Source: Siderastrea radians
Taxonomy: Eukaryota > Cnidaria > Anthozoa > Scleractinia > Rhizangiidae
Direction of reading: 5' to 3'
DNA: 64,000 bases
Assembly: GCA_964017195.1 (NCBI GenBank)
Contig: OZ024896.1
Span: 34,864,807-34,928,806, forward strand
The notes under the pieces are model-generated. The model ran no database searches. It was given only the letters and a program-made list of their open reading frames with translations, and was not told the DNA's origin. A program made the translations under genes and the position numbers. Positions 41,967 through 54,178 of this stretch are shown in pieces. Position 1 is the stretch's first letter. The number at the start of each line of letters is the position of its first letter.

Positions 41967-44251
41967 AATCTGCTAAAGCTTGTCAAAACCAAAGTAATCA
42001 TTCCAGAGCTGACTCGCGCACTACATTTCAAAATTGAAGTTCAAAGTTTCAAAGTTCAAAGTTTCAAAGACCTTCGCTTTTTTCCTGGTTCCAATTTTTC
42101 GCATTCTTAAGAGAGAAGAAGAAGTTAAAAAGCTGATGATTCGGGCGTTATCGGTCACGTCAACGTTGAAAACAGAAAATGAATGAAATTACATTCCTGT
42201 GGACCGGAACGTTTTGAATTTCTTTTTACTTCAACCGATGAACCGAAAAATGTATACGAGTTGACAGGGCTTTAGATAAATCACTGAAAAGCAATCGCCA
42301 AACGACAGCGTTTTAACAAACACGTGGCCATTGCTTTTGAATGGTTTTGTCTTAAAATAAGACTTGCAGTTACTACTCTCAAATTTTAAAATGCTACAGA
42401 TGGGTTATACTAGCAGAGGGGGCCAAAGAACTGATTGACAAGAAGTGTAAGGGATTTTATTAGCGCAGGAAAAGAAAGAACGAAGCGGAGGCGGATCCTT
42501 TGTTGAATAACCACAGGTTACTAACTAATAAAACTTTTCATGAAAGGGAGCCCTGGCTATAACGGAGGCGCAAGGCAATGCAATTTTACACAATAACTGA
42601 ATTGTCATCGTATCAACATTAGAACAAAAAAAAAAGGAAGAACAGATGGGTAAATAAAAAGAGCCTGAACAAATAAACGATTGAATTGAAAAAGGAAAGG
42701 AATTTGAAAGCTCGCAAGCCGGCAAAATACAACGAGGTAATCTCAGGTTTAGTGTCTGAAAACTAGTTTGGAAAATTCCTTTTTAAGACCAAAAGTGAGA
42801 CACACCCAATCGTACAGCTTGAAATTTTTTGAAGGTTATTCTGGTTGTGAGTTTGGTGAATTTCTTCACGATTAACACAAAACAGATCCCGTGAAAATTT
42901 ACTAAACGCACAAATATACTCCGTATTTAAAACTGCCACGTGAGTAAAGCCTTAGAACGACAAGGAGTCACCAAAATTTGGCCGGAGGTTGTTTTGGTAA
43001 GAAAATCCGACTGCATGCACTTTTGCTTGAGACAAAATCATGATAAAGGAGTGAACGTAAGGGGGAGGGGGGAGGAGGAGTGTCCAATTTACTTAACGCG
43101 TTTAAATATCACAAATGACACACTGAACCAATTAGAACTAGAAATTACAAGTTATTACCGCCAAGCGCGGATAAACGCGTTCGAGAAAGTTATGATTGAT
43201 TTTGGTTTACATCAGTAGTGCGAGTAATTTTAACCAATCATAGCACGTAGTAAAGCAGAACCAAAGCGAACGCGAATTACTTTCGGCAAAATTGAAAACT
43301 ACTCTTTTCTCCTCTGTTCTGATGACAAAGATAAATAAATAAATAAATGAATCACTTTACTTAGGTGTCAATGGTATTCAGCTCAGAATGCTAATTGGGG
43401 ACACCTCAAGATCGAATTGGAATTTGGATGTGTTGGTTTTTTAAAAGAGGGGAAAATTGGAGTACACGGAGAAAAACCTCTCAGAGCAAAGATGAGAACC
43501 AACAACAAACTCAACCCACATATGACGCCGGGACCGGCGTAGACTGAACCAACCTCTTTAATACGTGCCCATATTTTTATGAGTCCTTGGTGGCCAGACT
43601 AAATAGGTTCAACTGCGCTAAAATAGCAACTTTTCCCTTCTCTTTCTCATAGTCTGAACATAAACATCGACGCCTTTCGGACGAACCCTCTTCCTAACTC
43701 TATTTCTTATCAGAAAGTGCAAAACGCCTTCTTTTTTAAGAGAACATCCGGAATATCGAACATTCCGTCTAGCCTGAGATTTTGGGCTTTCTGTTAATTC
43801 GATCGCAGCCGTCCTTTACCGTTATTAGACACAAGCCCTTCTACCTTCCGGTAATCCTGAAGATCCTTAATATGCACCAACTGTAACTTAGCCTGGGACT
43901 AAGCGAGGAACATTACTAGCTGCTTTGAGTTTATCTGTGCATTTTAATTCTAGTGCTTTCTATAACTTGGGCACACAGTTAGGTTAAGTTATTCGCGTAT
44001 TCTGTTTTGGCGGGAGCCCATTGTTTTGGTGTCCCTAGCTGTACTTAAATACTTATCGTCAATTATTATGCCATCTATTATTTTTTTCTCTAACAAAATA
44101 AATAAAAATAAGTATATTCCCTTAAGAGGAATTCCCACTCCCTGGGAATGGCCCTTTTAGCTGGGATTTGAAGGAAAATAACTCTGAAAACATGAACTCA
44201 CTCACCAACTGACTTCAATCTGATTTGAAAGTTTAGAGAACTGAATCCTAC

Positions 44252-44340
44252 CTGAGTCTTTTTTTTCTTCCTCGTCCTTCTTCTTTCTTTTTGATTCAAT
44301 CATCTCTCGCTTTAGACGTTTATATTCGGCTTCGTGTTTG
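44252..44340 (-). CDS. CWC27-like exon (KHEAEYKRLK), copy 2
   Basis: This exon is identical in length and phase to 2317-2405 (acceptor AG, donor CTCAG|GTAGG), encoding a Lys/Glu-rich helix. Its first base completes a Ser codon with 44778-44908, and its last base opens a Glu codon completed by 41175-41281. Confidence 0.68.
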
Positions 44341-44777
44341 CTGAAAGGATCAAAGTTACCCTGTAGTTGGTTTGAAATTTTCTGGCAGGAGCGTACTAGT
44401 TTATTCTATCACTAACTTCTAAAGAGTCTTTTCCCCTTCTCTTTCCTGGTAATAAAAAAGTGAAGACTGAAGAAAGAACAGCCTGAGTAAGTCTGACTAG
44501 GGACTGATCAGATGACAAGCTGATTGACTGACCAACTGTCTGTCTGTCTCTCCCTTTGAATGAGTGATGACTGGAGAAAATGAAGATCGGAGAATGAAAA
44601 ACCTGTTCTGTTAAGGGTTACACTAATTAGGGTACGAATGACCGACAGACTGACTAACCCCTGACTAACTGAGAGAAAGTTTCATTAAACAATTACACAC
44701 TGAGTGATATAACGCCAATCTGATCAACAAAATATCGGGTCTCGCAATACTTTTTATGCCTTTGTTGTTGTACCAAC

Positions 44778-44908
44778 CTTTTTCCAGATATATCCTTTCC
44801 TGTTTTTTCCTCAACATCACCTTTTTCATTGTCTTCTGTTTTTCTTTTCTCCAATTTACTTCGCACTTGATCTCGTATTTTTGAGTCTGAATCTTTATCT
44901 TCAACACT
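44778..44908 (-). CDS. CWC27-like exon (SVEDKDSDSK), intact copy
   Basis: The 131-bp exon starts in phase 0 after TATAG and ends with two bases of a codon at AAAAG|GTTGG. It reads SVEDKDSDSKIRDQVRSKLE, then a basic stretch and GDVEEKTGKDISGK. It corresponds to the E-x-I-x-KKL-x-K region of human CWC27. The frame is continuous, unlike the paralogue at 2919-3051, which is two bases longer. Confidence 0.65.
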
Positions 44909-45104
44909 CTATAAAACCAGACAAATACAGCGTCTTAAAAACCAGATACCACGCAGCTCTCAACAACCTCTAATTTCATTGGACCTTGGTATCACGCAGC
45001 TCTATTATTTTCAGGGCTAGGATCCATTGTTTTGTTGTTTTTTGTTCTATTGTTTTCCCAGCCAATCAGAGAAGACCTTGTAAGACCTGCGTACCGCCCC
45101 TTAA

Positions 45105-46842
45105 GGGACGGACCATTAGAAAAGTGATGGGGGGAGTGGGGAAAAAACCAAAAAAAAATTCATGCAAGGGAAAATGTCCGAAAAAAAAATTCATGCAAGG
45201 GAAAATGTCCGAAAAAAAAATTCATGCACAAGATGGGCCTCATTTTGATATGAAACCATAATTCGTTCTGTCAAAGTGCTCAAGTAGTGTCTCCATTGTT
45301 TTAAAAATTGGAAATTTTCTGGGGCTCTGCCAGGATGCTGATAAAATATTGTTTTCATAATTAATAGGATAAGCCGCACATTTTGAACTTCCCATCAAAA
45401 ATCTAAAGCGCCTTCGACAGAAATGAAACATGGATAAGTTTATACCTGCTCTGAAGCAAAGATGGCGTAAGCATTGATCTGTACAACAGTGACCACTTCA
45501 TCGTTGCGGGATAAAATCGATCCTCAATGTCTCATTGTTTCCCCAGGAGGGGTTACTCGAACTCCCTTACATAAGCAGGAACCCATGTGACATATTAAAG
45601 ACAGATAGGTATGTGCGGCCCCAAAGGGTACGGTTTTCGCTCCTTTTTGGTCTGAAATGGAATTAACATTTTCACCACTTTACCCTGAAATAGGGAACGG
45701 ATTGTGCGTTCTTGTCTGGAATTGGGTAGGGTATTTTAAAAGAAGCTACTTTTTTAGTATTAGTGTCATCCCTTGAGAAGTGCGTTTTGATTAATATCGG
45801 TTCGGAAATACAGTATCGAATTCTGATAGGGTAGGGAAAATCGCATATTTGTTCTGAAATGGGGTAAGAGTTTCAAGAAGTGCTCCGCACACTGACAATC
45901 CTAAGGGTTGTTTCGCAGTTTGAGGGCGCAGCGGTCTTGATCGCAAGGAGTCACATCAATAGACGTGATCCCTCCGAGCCCTCATTCCCAGGGAAGTGCA
46001 GCCCCCTACCCCCCCAAACACCCCCCACCGTCGTTCTCTTGCACTGTTGTTTATTAATAGGAGGGCATTATCGGGGGGGGGGGGGAGGCTGTATCAGTAA
46101 GTAGGGGGCTGCAATGACTACGATGGATTGTGGGAGAGGAACAGAAGAGGGCAAGGACTAGGGAAGTGCACTGGAAAAGCCTTCCACTTCTAGTGGCTTC
46201 CTACTCTCCCACTGTGTCTACATCCTCAAAAAGCTGTTACATTAAATTATAACCCTTAACTTCCCAACAAAGGGTTAGAAGGTACCTGTATGTATTTTAT
46301 ATCAAAAGTTTTAAAGGCAAATTTATGAGCTATGTTTTTGAAAAGAATTGTTTTTAAATTAAGGAAATAACAGTGTATGTACTGCATATTTTATAAATTA
46401 AGCTTTCTGGACACCACTGTTTGTATCAAATCATTTCATATGAATACGTCTTTTACAAAAAATCCATACATGTCACGACATGTATATCAATAATATTTCA
46501 CAGTTTTTCACTGTAAATCGCTATTTACTTTTGAAACCTCCTTCAGTAAATTAAATTTTTAAGCGAACATTATTAAAAAGTGTTGAAATGAAATAAACTT
46601 AAAAATGTGAAGTAACCGAACAGTACAAGCTATGTATTTAGTAAAACAAAGTTGCATCATTTTTAATTAATTCAATAGCAAATTGTGCATAAGGAAAATA
46701 TTTTCGCAAAAAAAAAAAAATTCATGCATAGGGCTGTAGCGAAAAAAAAAATTCTTGCACAGGAAATGGGCCAAAAAAAAAATTCTGGCAGGCTAAAAAT
46801 CCCCCACCCCCCCCCCCCATCACTTTTCTAATGGTCCGTCCC
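45105..46842. mobile_element. 1738-bp PIF/Harbinger-like non-autonomous element
   Basis: The inverted ends begin GGGACGGACCATTAGAAAAG and end with its reverse complement. Both flanks are TAA (45102-45104 and 46843-46845), and the empty site with a single TAA is preserved at 3242-3244 in the first duplication copy. TAA target duplication plus GGG ends is the pattern of PIF/Harbinger elements. Direct repeats AAAAATTCATGCAAGGG lie near both ends. The interior is AT-rich and shows no transposase, so it depends on another element for movement. It sits in an intron of the CWC27-like gene. Confidence 0.8.
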
Positions 46843-47599
46843 TAAAAACTTCTGACTTCTTTAAATATTTCACTGTCACTTTTGGATGCATATCGAATCC
46901 CCAGGCCTGAATGAGCAATAATTGTGGCTTACCCCTCCCCCCCCCCAACCCCTCGCAAAGGACCAAGGAAGCAGCTACACACTTACTTGGGTGTTTTTTT
47001 TTTGGATACTGGGGCTTAAAGGGTTAACCCTTTCCAGGGGGAGTGTACTATGGCGTATAAAAGTTAGGCTTAGTCTAACAAGTACTCTATGCTTGATACT
47101 AACCTTCCCATGTTACAGAAAAGAAATAAGAATGAACTGTTCCCACAATTATTACTTATCATTTTCCCCTTGAGTATGGATTTTGGGGGTTTGAGCCTTA
47201 AAAAAGGATAACAAGTTTCGATTTTCTATCCTTGAATAGGGTAAGGTTTTAAGAACCTTTGCAACACACACCTTTCTAAATTGAAGGGAGCACCCAAACA
47301 CCCCCTCCGTAAACCTTTTTAGCCCCAATCAATAAGCAGCTAATTTTTTTCCTTATCATATCATGGCTTGACCAAACATACAGGTCATGAGAATAGAGGA
47401 AACAAAGATGAAATGTTTAATGTTTAAGCAAATACTCCCCACGAGAAACAAACCAAATATATGGAGAACTATGAGGACAAGCTGAGTGTTGATATTGGGG
47501 TTTAAACCATTAGGGTGTGCATGTCATGTCCTGAGATTGAACTGTATGTTATAAAGTTGGACACACTCTCCCCTCCCCTCCACTCCCCTCCCTGAGTAC

Positions 47600-47653
47600 C
47601 TCTTCATCACTGTCATCATCTGAGTCAGCTGGCTCGGATTGCTTCCCCTTCTC
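47600..47653 (-). CDS. CWC27-like exon (EKGKQSEPADSDDDSDEE), copy 2
   Basis: A 54-bp phase-0 exon between TTTTTCAG and GAAGAG|GTACTC, encoding an acidic linker that leads in frame into 44778-44908. Its own upstream exon should lie to the right of the window. Confidence 0.62.
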
Positions 47654-48854
47654 CTGAAAAAGAACATTAATTTTTTTTAACACCTTAATCTGCAACGTCT
47701 TTCTAGGGGCCAGTAAAATCAACTCCTTTTACCAGAAATCAGTATAATTTATATAGTTTGAACGACCACACTTGAAAAAGCTCACAAAATGAGAATTGAG
47801 GTGAGAAAATTTTCAGAGCTTTCATTATGGGTCAGCTAGTCTCAATTTCTCAGTTAAATTATCATTGCAGTTCATGTTCTATCAGATATGGCATATATAG
47901 CCATAATTTTAGGTGAGAAATAGGACCCTTCTTTAATTTAGGGGTGGTATGCTCACCCTTTCTCACCACATACTAAATCCAGGAACATGAAAAAACCTGG
48001 AACACCTTAAAAACTACCAGCTACATGCTAACAACAAACTGCCATGTTCTCTGCTGACCCTGGTACTGTACAACCCTTTCACCAATGAAAGCGGGTACAA
48101 ATGACACCCAGGGAAAGCAGGCAGGCAATACTCCTCCTGACTGGGAAACAAGGCCATGAAGTGTGAGGGAGAGTGGGCGGGGGGTGGGGGGGGGAGGGAT
48201 TGTTATATTAGATGAACCATTTTGAAAGAGAGTATACAGTTATATTTTGATGTTTTGGTCTGGGATGAGATGAGGGTTATTGCTCCTTTGTCTGAAAAAG
48301 GATAGCGATTTTGAGGTTAAATTAGGGTTTCCAGTTCTAGGGGGCAGAAGTACGCCTAAAAGAATTAATTCCAAGGTGTACCCCTCCCAACACCAAAGGT
48401 GCATACATCAGTTGCTAGAGTGGCCAGAGAAAATAATGAAGGTGACTTAGATGCTTAATAAGTTGTAAGAAGGAAAAATAAAAATCAAATGTTTTTATGG
48501 CACATTTTAAAACCGCCCATTTACTTTTCAAAACACCCAGCATGCTAGTTACTTACTTTTATCACTTCTACCTGCACCCCCATCCTAACCCTTAGGCACT
48601 TAAAACCCAGTCTCTGCAGTAATGTAGTGACAAGGAACATTACCATCCCCCCCCCCCCACCGCCCTTCCCACTCCTGAATAGGCTGCTAGTCCATTGCAG
48701 GGATCAGTACCCCATGCATAAATTTAATGAGTGAAATATAAACAAATATCATAATTTATGTGAACTACAGATCAAAATTTTAACACATGGAATATCCTCA
48801 CAGTTATGTGTGCAACCTGTTAGCAGTTGCAAAAAGAAAGCCTGAAAAAGATCA

Positions 48855-48929
48855 GTCTGAATGGGTTTGAACCCATGAACCCTGTAATTACTGGTGCAGC
48901 ACTCTACCAACTGAACTATCAAGCCAACT
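48855..48929 (-). repeat. tRNA-derived SINE head
   Basis: On the minus strand TAGTTCAGTTGGTAGAGTGC (A-box type) and GGTTCATGGGTTCAAACCC (B-box type) are the best preserved of the family here. Acceptor pairing is absent. Confidence 0.6.
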
Positions 48930-49359
48930 AAAACAAAGGTGACTTAGATGCTTAATAAGTTGTAAGAAGGAAAAATAAAAATCAAATGTTTTTATGGCAC
49001 ATTTTAAAACTGCCCATTTACTTTTCAAAACACCCAGCATGCTAGCTACTTACTTTTATCACTTCTACCTGCACCCCCATCCTAACCCTTAGGCACTTAA
49101 AACCCAGTCTCTGCAGTAAATGTAGTGACAAGGAACATTACCATCCCCCCCCCCCCACTGCCCTTCCTACTCCTGAATAGGCTGCTAGTCCATTGTAGGG
49201 ATCAGTACCCCGCGCATAACTTTAATGAGTGAAATATTAAAAAATATCATAATTTATGTGAACTGCAGAACAAAACTTTAACACATGGAATATCCTCACA
49301 GTTGTGTGTGCAACCTGTTAGCAGTTGCAAAAAGAAAGCCTGAAAAAGATCAGTCTGAA

Positions 49360-49430
49360 TGGGTTTGTACCAATGAACCCTGCAATTACTGGTGCAGCGC
49401 TCTACCAACTGAACTATCAAGCCAACTAAG
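49360..49430 (-). repeat. tRNA-derived SINE head, duplicated copy
   Basis: It is the tandem-duplicated partner of 48855-48929 (TAGTTCAGTTGGTAGAGCGC), with a slightly altered B box. Confidence 0.55.
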
Positions 49431-49492
49431 AGACAGCTCCCAGATGGCTTGTCAGCTCACTTGGCACAGCATTGCACCAGAAATATCAGGGT

Positions 49493-52400
49493 TACCGCTG
49501 TGAAATGTTTAAGTCGAAGCCTGTTGAAGAAAGAGCCGAGTTCGTCAAGAAGAAGCGGATTTGCTTCAACTGTATCAATTCGGTTGAACATTCCTCAAGA
49601 TCATGCAAGTCGTCAGTACGCTGCAGGGCACCAGAATGTGGGAAACCTCATCATACTCTGTTACATCTTCCGAGGCCCGGTCCTGAAAGAAACGTTGTTC
49701 ATCAAGCCAATAATGTTGAAACCATGGTTATTCCAACTGTTCCTATGGCTCCCCCAGATGGTCAAAACGCTACATCGAGTACGTGTGCTACAGCAACTAC
49801 GGCGGAGTCCTCTGAGATTCTATTGCAGATCATTCCTCTCAAGGTTATTGGTAACAACGGAAGGAGTATCACTACTTACGGCCTCGTAGATTCAGGCTCC
49901 GATGTGACGATGATCGATCCATCCCTTATCGAACAGCTCGAGATTAAAGGTGAAGCCAGTCAGCTTTTCATCTCCACAGTAAATCAGAGAGAGAAAAGGG
50001 AACAAGGTGTGAAAGTTAGCTTTAAAATCGCGTCAATTAATGACCAGGATCCCAGAGAGATTGCTGTTTGTGGCGCTTGGGCTGTGAAAGATCTCACTAT
50101 TCCACTCAAACACGCCTCGGTTCGCAAGAGAATAGGACAGTGGCCACACCTACACCAGGTACCTTTTCCTGAAGTCTTAAGAAACAAAGTGTCTGTCCTC
50201 ATTGGCACGAATGTCCAAGAGGCCTTCATCCCACTCGAAGTCAAGAGAGGGGAACCAAACGAGCCATTTGCGATAAGATCTTGCCTTGGCTGGAGTATCC
50301 TTGGCGGTTCTGTCAGCTGCAGCGATAAGCATCAGTTCAACCTTAACCACGTTTCCTGTGAGGAGATCTCACTGAGTCGTCAACTCGAAGACTTCTGGCG
50401 AGTTGAGTCCTATGGAACTGAGAAGCAGTCTTTAAAATCAATGTCAGTGGAGGATCACAAGGCCATGAAGATTATTGACGATACCATCTCAAAGGTTGAC
50501 GGTCATTATCAGATCGGCTTACTTTGGAAGCAGGAAGTCCCTAGCCTTCCCTTCAATCGGGCTGCCGCCGAGGCCAGACCCCAACATCTGAAAAGGCGTT
50601 TCTCTCGAGACCCTGGCTTGGAAGCCAAGTATAGAGCTGTCATTGATGATTACGTTATTAAGGGCTATGCAAGAAAGTTGACTCCTGAAGAGGCTGCCAG
50701 GAAATCCAATATCACATGGTACTTACCGCATCATCCTGTCTTCAACGTCAACAAGCCCCAAAAATGCCGTGTGGTTTTTGACGCAGCTGCCAAATTCAAC
50801 GGCACCTCCCTTAATGATCAGTTATACCAAGGTCCAGACCTCGCGAATAGTTTAACTGGTGTGCTCATTCGCTTTCGTCAGGATAAAGTTGCATTTATAG
50901 CAGACTTAGAAGCTATGTTTCATCAGGTCAAGGTTCTCCCCAAGGACGCCGACGCCTTGAGATTCCTTTGGTGGAGTGGCAGCTTGAATAACCCCCCTGG
51001 TGAATATCAAATGCTTGTTCATATTTTTGGAGCAACCTCGTCACCTTGTTGCGCTAACAGGTCAGTACGGCAAACAGCAGATGATAATGAAGATCGGTTC
51101 AGCCCGGAAGTAATCAACATAGTGCGTAGAAACTTCTATGTCGATGACGTTTTGAAGTCTGTTCCAAACGAAGAGAGTGCGATCCGGCTGGCTGAACAGT
51201 TGATCCAATTAATGAAAGAAGGAGGTTTTCACCTTACTAAATTCGCGAGTAACAGCCGTAAGCTTCTGTCCATCCTTCCTGAGGAGGAGCGAGCAAATCC
51301 TGCCCTAAATCTAGATCTTGATCAGCTACCAATCGGACGTGCACTTGGGCTACACTGGGATGCAGACTCGGATACTCTCCTGTTTAAAGTTGTACCCACT
51401 AACAAGCCGCCGACTAAACGTGGCATTCTGTCGACGGTTAGCTCTCTCTTCGATCCGCTTGGGTTTGTGAGTCCTTTCATTCTTCCAGTAAAGGTTCTAC
51501 TTCAAGAACTATGGAGAATGGGAATCCAGTGGGATGAACGTGTACCAGAACCGCTGCTGACGCAGTGGCACAGATGGGTGGAGTCCCTTCCCTTTGTTGC
51601 AAAAATCAAGATTCCGAGATGTTTTAGGAACCCTTTTCATGCCAGTATCACCAACATCCAGCTTCACTACTTCTCCGATGCATGTAACCATGGTTACGCT
51701 GCCGTTAGCTACCTGAGACTCGTTGATGATCAAGGAAACGTTCATTGCGCTTTCGTCATGGGGAAAACACGCAACACACCGTTAAAGCAATGGTCCGTTC
51801 CGCGTTTGGAACTACAGGCAGCTGTGGTCTCTACGCGTCTTCACGTACTGATTCATAATGAGTTGGACCTGCCCGTTCATAGTGTCACCTTTTGGTCAGA
51901 CTCCCTGACAGTCCTTCAATACATCACCAACGAGAAGAGACGATTCAAGCCCTTTATTGCTAACAGAGTTACTGAGATTCATGATGTTTCGGCCCCCGAG
52001 CAATGGCGACATGTGCCGACGTCTCTCAATCCTGCTGATGAGGGCTCTCGAGGGATGGAAATACATTCGTTTAAGCCGAATTGTCGCTGGTTGTCCGGAC
52101 CAAAATTCCTGTTACAATCCGAGGAACATTGGCCTGCTAGGAAAATCGGTAAAATTCCTGATGACGACGAAGAAATTCGACTTGAAAGTCACGTTGCACT
52201 CATTTCAGATGGATCTTCGCTGGACCTGTTTCTAAGACGTTGTTCTTCTTGGTCGCGTTTGCAGACACTCATGGCATGGCTATTGCGCTTTATTGACTAC
52301 ATCAAGGACAAGAACGCTCCTTTCAAGTTAAGGGGGATAAGCATTGAAGAGACCCGAAATTCTACGCAGAAGATTGTCCAGTTAGTTCAACGCCAGTATT

Positions 52401-52930
52401 TCCCTGAAGAAATTGAATCCTTAAGTAGTGGACGTGAGGTCAAAGGCCACAGCAGACTTGTTAATCTCTCCCCTGTGCTGGTTGAAGGAATTCTTCGCGT
52501 GGGAGGAAGAATTCGACATGCCCCGATTCCATTGGATGCCATCCATCCAATGCTACTTCCTAAAGATCATCCTATCTCCTCCATAATAGTGCGTCACTAT
52601 CACGAGTCCTTGGGCCATGCTGGTCGTGAGCACGTACTCTCTGCCATACGCCAGAGGTTTTGGATATTAAAAGCAAGATCACTCGTCCGTCAAATACTGC
52701 GCAAGTGTATTAATTGCCGCAAGCGAAACGAAGCTCCTATGCAGCAGTTGATGGCAGACCTGCCTAAAGAACGTCTTATCCCTTACGAGCCACCGTTTAC
52801 CTATACTGGGGTGGATTTCTTTGGGCCATTCCATGTGAAGCGCGGACGGGGTTCAGACAAGGTGTACGGATGTATTTTCACCTGCTTTACCAGCCGTTCA
52901 TATCGAGGACGTGAGTTCTCTGGAGACTGA
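49493..52930 (+). pseudogene. BEL/Pao Gag end, protease, reverse transcriptase, RNase H and integrase start (copy 1)
   Basis: The long frame joins host SINE sequence at 49492. In order it shows the end of the Gag zinc-knuckle region ([14 protein letters not shown]), an aspartic protease ([11 protein letters not shown], near residue 139 counting from the first Met at 49472), a Pao-type reverse transcriptase ([22 protein letters not shown] near 555), the Pao-specific [12 protein letters not shown], an RNase H ([25 protein letters not shown]), and the integrase zinc finger ([18 protein letters not shown] near 1040) with the start of its core ([10 protein letters not shown]). It ends by frameshift at CFTSRSYRG. 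The piece lacks most of Gag and the 5' LTR. Confidence 0.9.
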
Positions 52931-53714
52931 CGCCTTTATCCAAGCCCTCCGCAGGTTTATTTCAAACCGTGGCTGTCCTAAAGAAATCTGGAGTGATAAC
53001 GGAACCAACTTTGTGGGGGCAGACAAAGAAATTCAGCAATCCATTCGAGAATGGGATCAAGACGAGCTGAATAAACGCCTGATTAAAGACGAGATAAGCT
53101 ACCACTTGTGCCCAAGATCCGAGTGGAAATTCCAACCACCCGCAGCTAGTCACATGAATGGGGCATGGGAAAGGCTTATTCGAAGTGTTCGTAAGTCAAT
53201 GAGAGCGATTCTTGGAAACCAAAACGCGCTAGTCAGTCTGGAAACTCTACGTAATGTGTTTGCTGAAGTTGTAACCATCCTGAACAGTCGCCCTCTAACC
53301 CCAAGCAGCGACGATCCAAGCGACTGCGAACCTCTTACTCCAAGTCATCTCTTACTTCAGCGACGAAACCTTGCACTGCCTCCTGGATCATTTGTACGTG
53401 AAGACCTCTATCGAAGGAAGCAATGGAGACAGGCTCAATTTCTAGCTGACTGCTTTTGGAAGCGATGGATCCGTGAGTATGTCCCGGCGTTGCAACAACG
53501 TCAGAAATGGGTACGTGAGAAAGGCAATTTGGCTATCGGAGATCTTGTCTTGGTTGTGGACGACAATTCCCCACGGGGACGATGGCTCCTTGGTCGCGTT
53601 ATCAAGACTTTTCCGGGCCCTGATGATCGAGTACGCGTGGCCGAGATCAAGACTAGCACCTCTACCTTGACAAGACCAATCTCCAAGCTATGTTTGCTGG
53701 AAGAAGCAGCTTGA
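52911..53714 (+). pseudogene. BEL/Pao integrase core and C-terminus, out of frame (copy 1)
   Basis: The 267-residue frame contains [13 protein letters not shown] (the second catalytic Asp of the DDE core) and [16 protein letters not shown] with the expected Glu, then the C-terminal region of BEL integrases ([27 protein letters not shown]). It overlaps the previous frame and is separated from it by the shift near 52890-52900. Its Met is internal, so it would not be made on its own. Confidence 0.85.
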
Positions 53715-53790
53715 GGAACTATTTAACGATTTAATGCGATTGTTGCATATTTGCTGAACGTTTATCTACATTCAGCCTAGCCCCCCAGGA

Positions 53791-54178
53791 TGTTGTGGCT
53801 ATTCGTTTTTCCTTTGTTCTTTGTTATATATGTTAATGTTTTTTCTCACTTTTGCATGCTTTTATTTTAATTTGCTATGTAAATTTCGTTCTGTTCATTT
53901 CACATTAAGTTTTCCACATTCTGCTCTACTTCAGTGTAGCTTCTACGGTCGTTCGTAACGTGTGTAATTTTTTGGTTCCCTGAACCCCTTCATATCTCCA
54001 GCATTTGGTAAGCCGTCTTTGTTCGTCGTTTGCTCTTGTATTTCGTTCATTTCTTTCTGTTCTTTTCGGTTCATTGCTATATTGTAATTCATTTTATTTT
54101 ATCCTAGGAATTTACTTTGTTTCTTCAATAAAAGTCAATTCATTTGCTGGAAGGGTTTATGTACTTATGAAAAGTCGT
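53791..54178 (+). repeat. BEL LTR, 3'-truncated
   Basis: It begins TGTTGTGGCTATTCG after the integrase stop and contains the polyadenylation signal in TTCAATAAAAG. The last 36 bases present in the complete LTR at 61962-62385 are missing. Confidence 0.75.

Larger units (their letters stand above)
41991..47730. repeat. Segmental duplication, copy 2
   Basis: This is the paralogue of 1-4323, with the same exon order. It carries a 1738-bp insertion (45105-46842) and lacks the 71-bp element and the 3.6-kb block of copy 1. The (CTGA)n tract is short. Reading frames of all exons are intact here, so this copy is the better candidate for the working gene. Confidence 0.9.
47731..49492. repeat. Dispersed repeat block R with internal tandem duplication
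   Basis: It corresponds to 7945-9210. A segment of about 500 bp (48437-48930) is repeated immediately (48941-49430), so two poly-C tracts and two tRNA-like heads are present. The block is cut at 49492 by the BEL junction inside a SINE. Confidence 0.85.
49493..54178 (+). mobile_element. BEL/Pao retrotransposon piece 1 (plus)
   Basis: This 5'-truncated element begins in the Gag zinc-knuckle region and ends within its 3' LTR (from 53791), just after GAAAAGTCGTGCG. There it switches to the inverted Gag piece. It is nearly identical to piece 3 over 4.6 kb, with only a handful of differences. Confidence 0.88.

Noticed and set aside
49984..50244. Minus-strand frames repeated at 58161-58421 and elsewhere in the BEL pieces
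   Set aside because: They are shadows of the retrotransposon coding strand, repeated because the pieces are duplicated.
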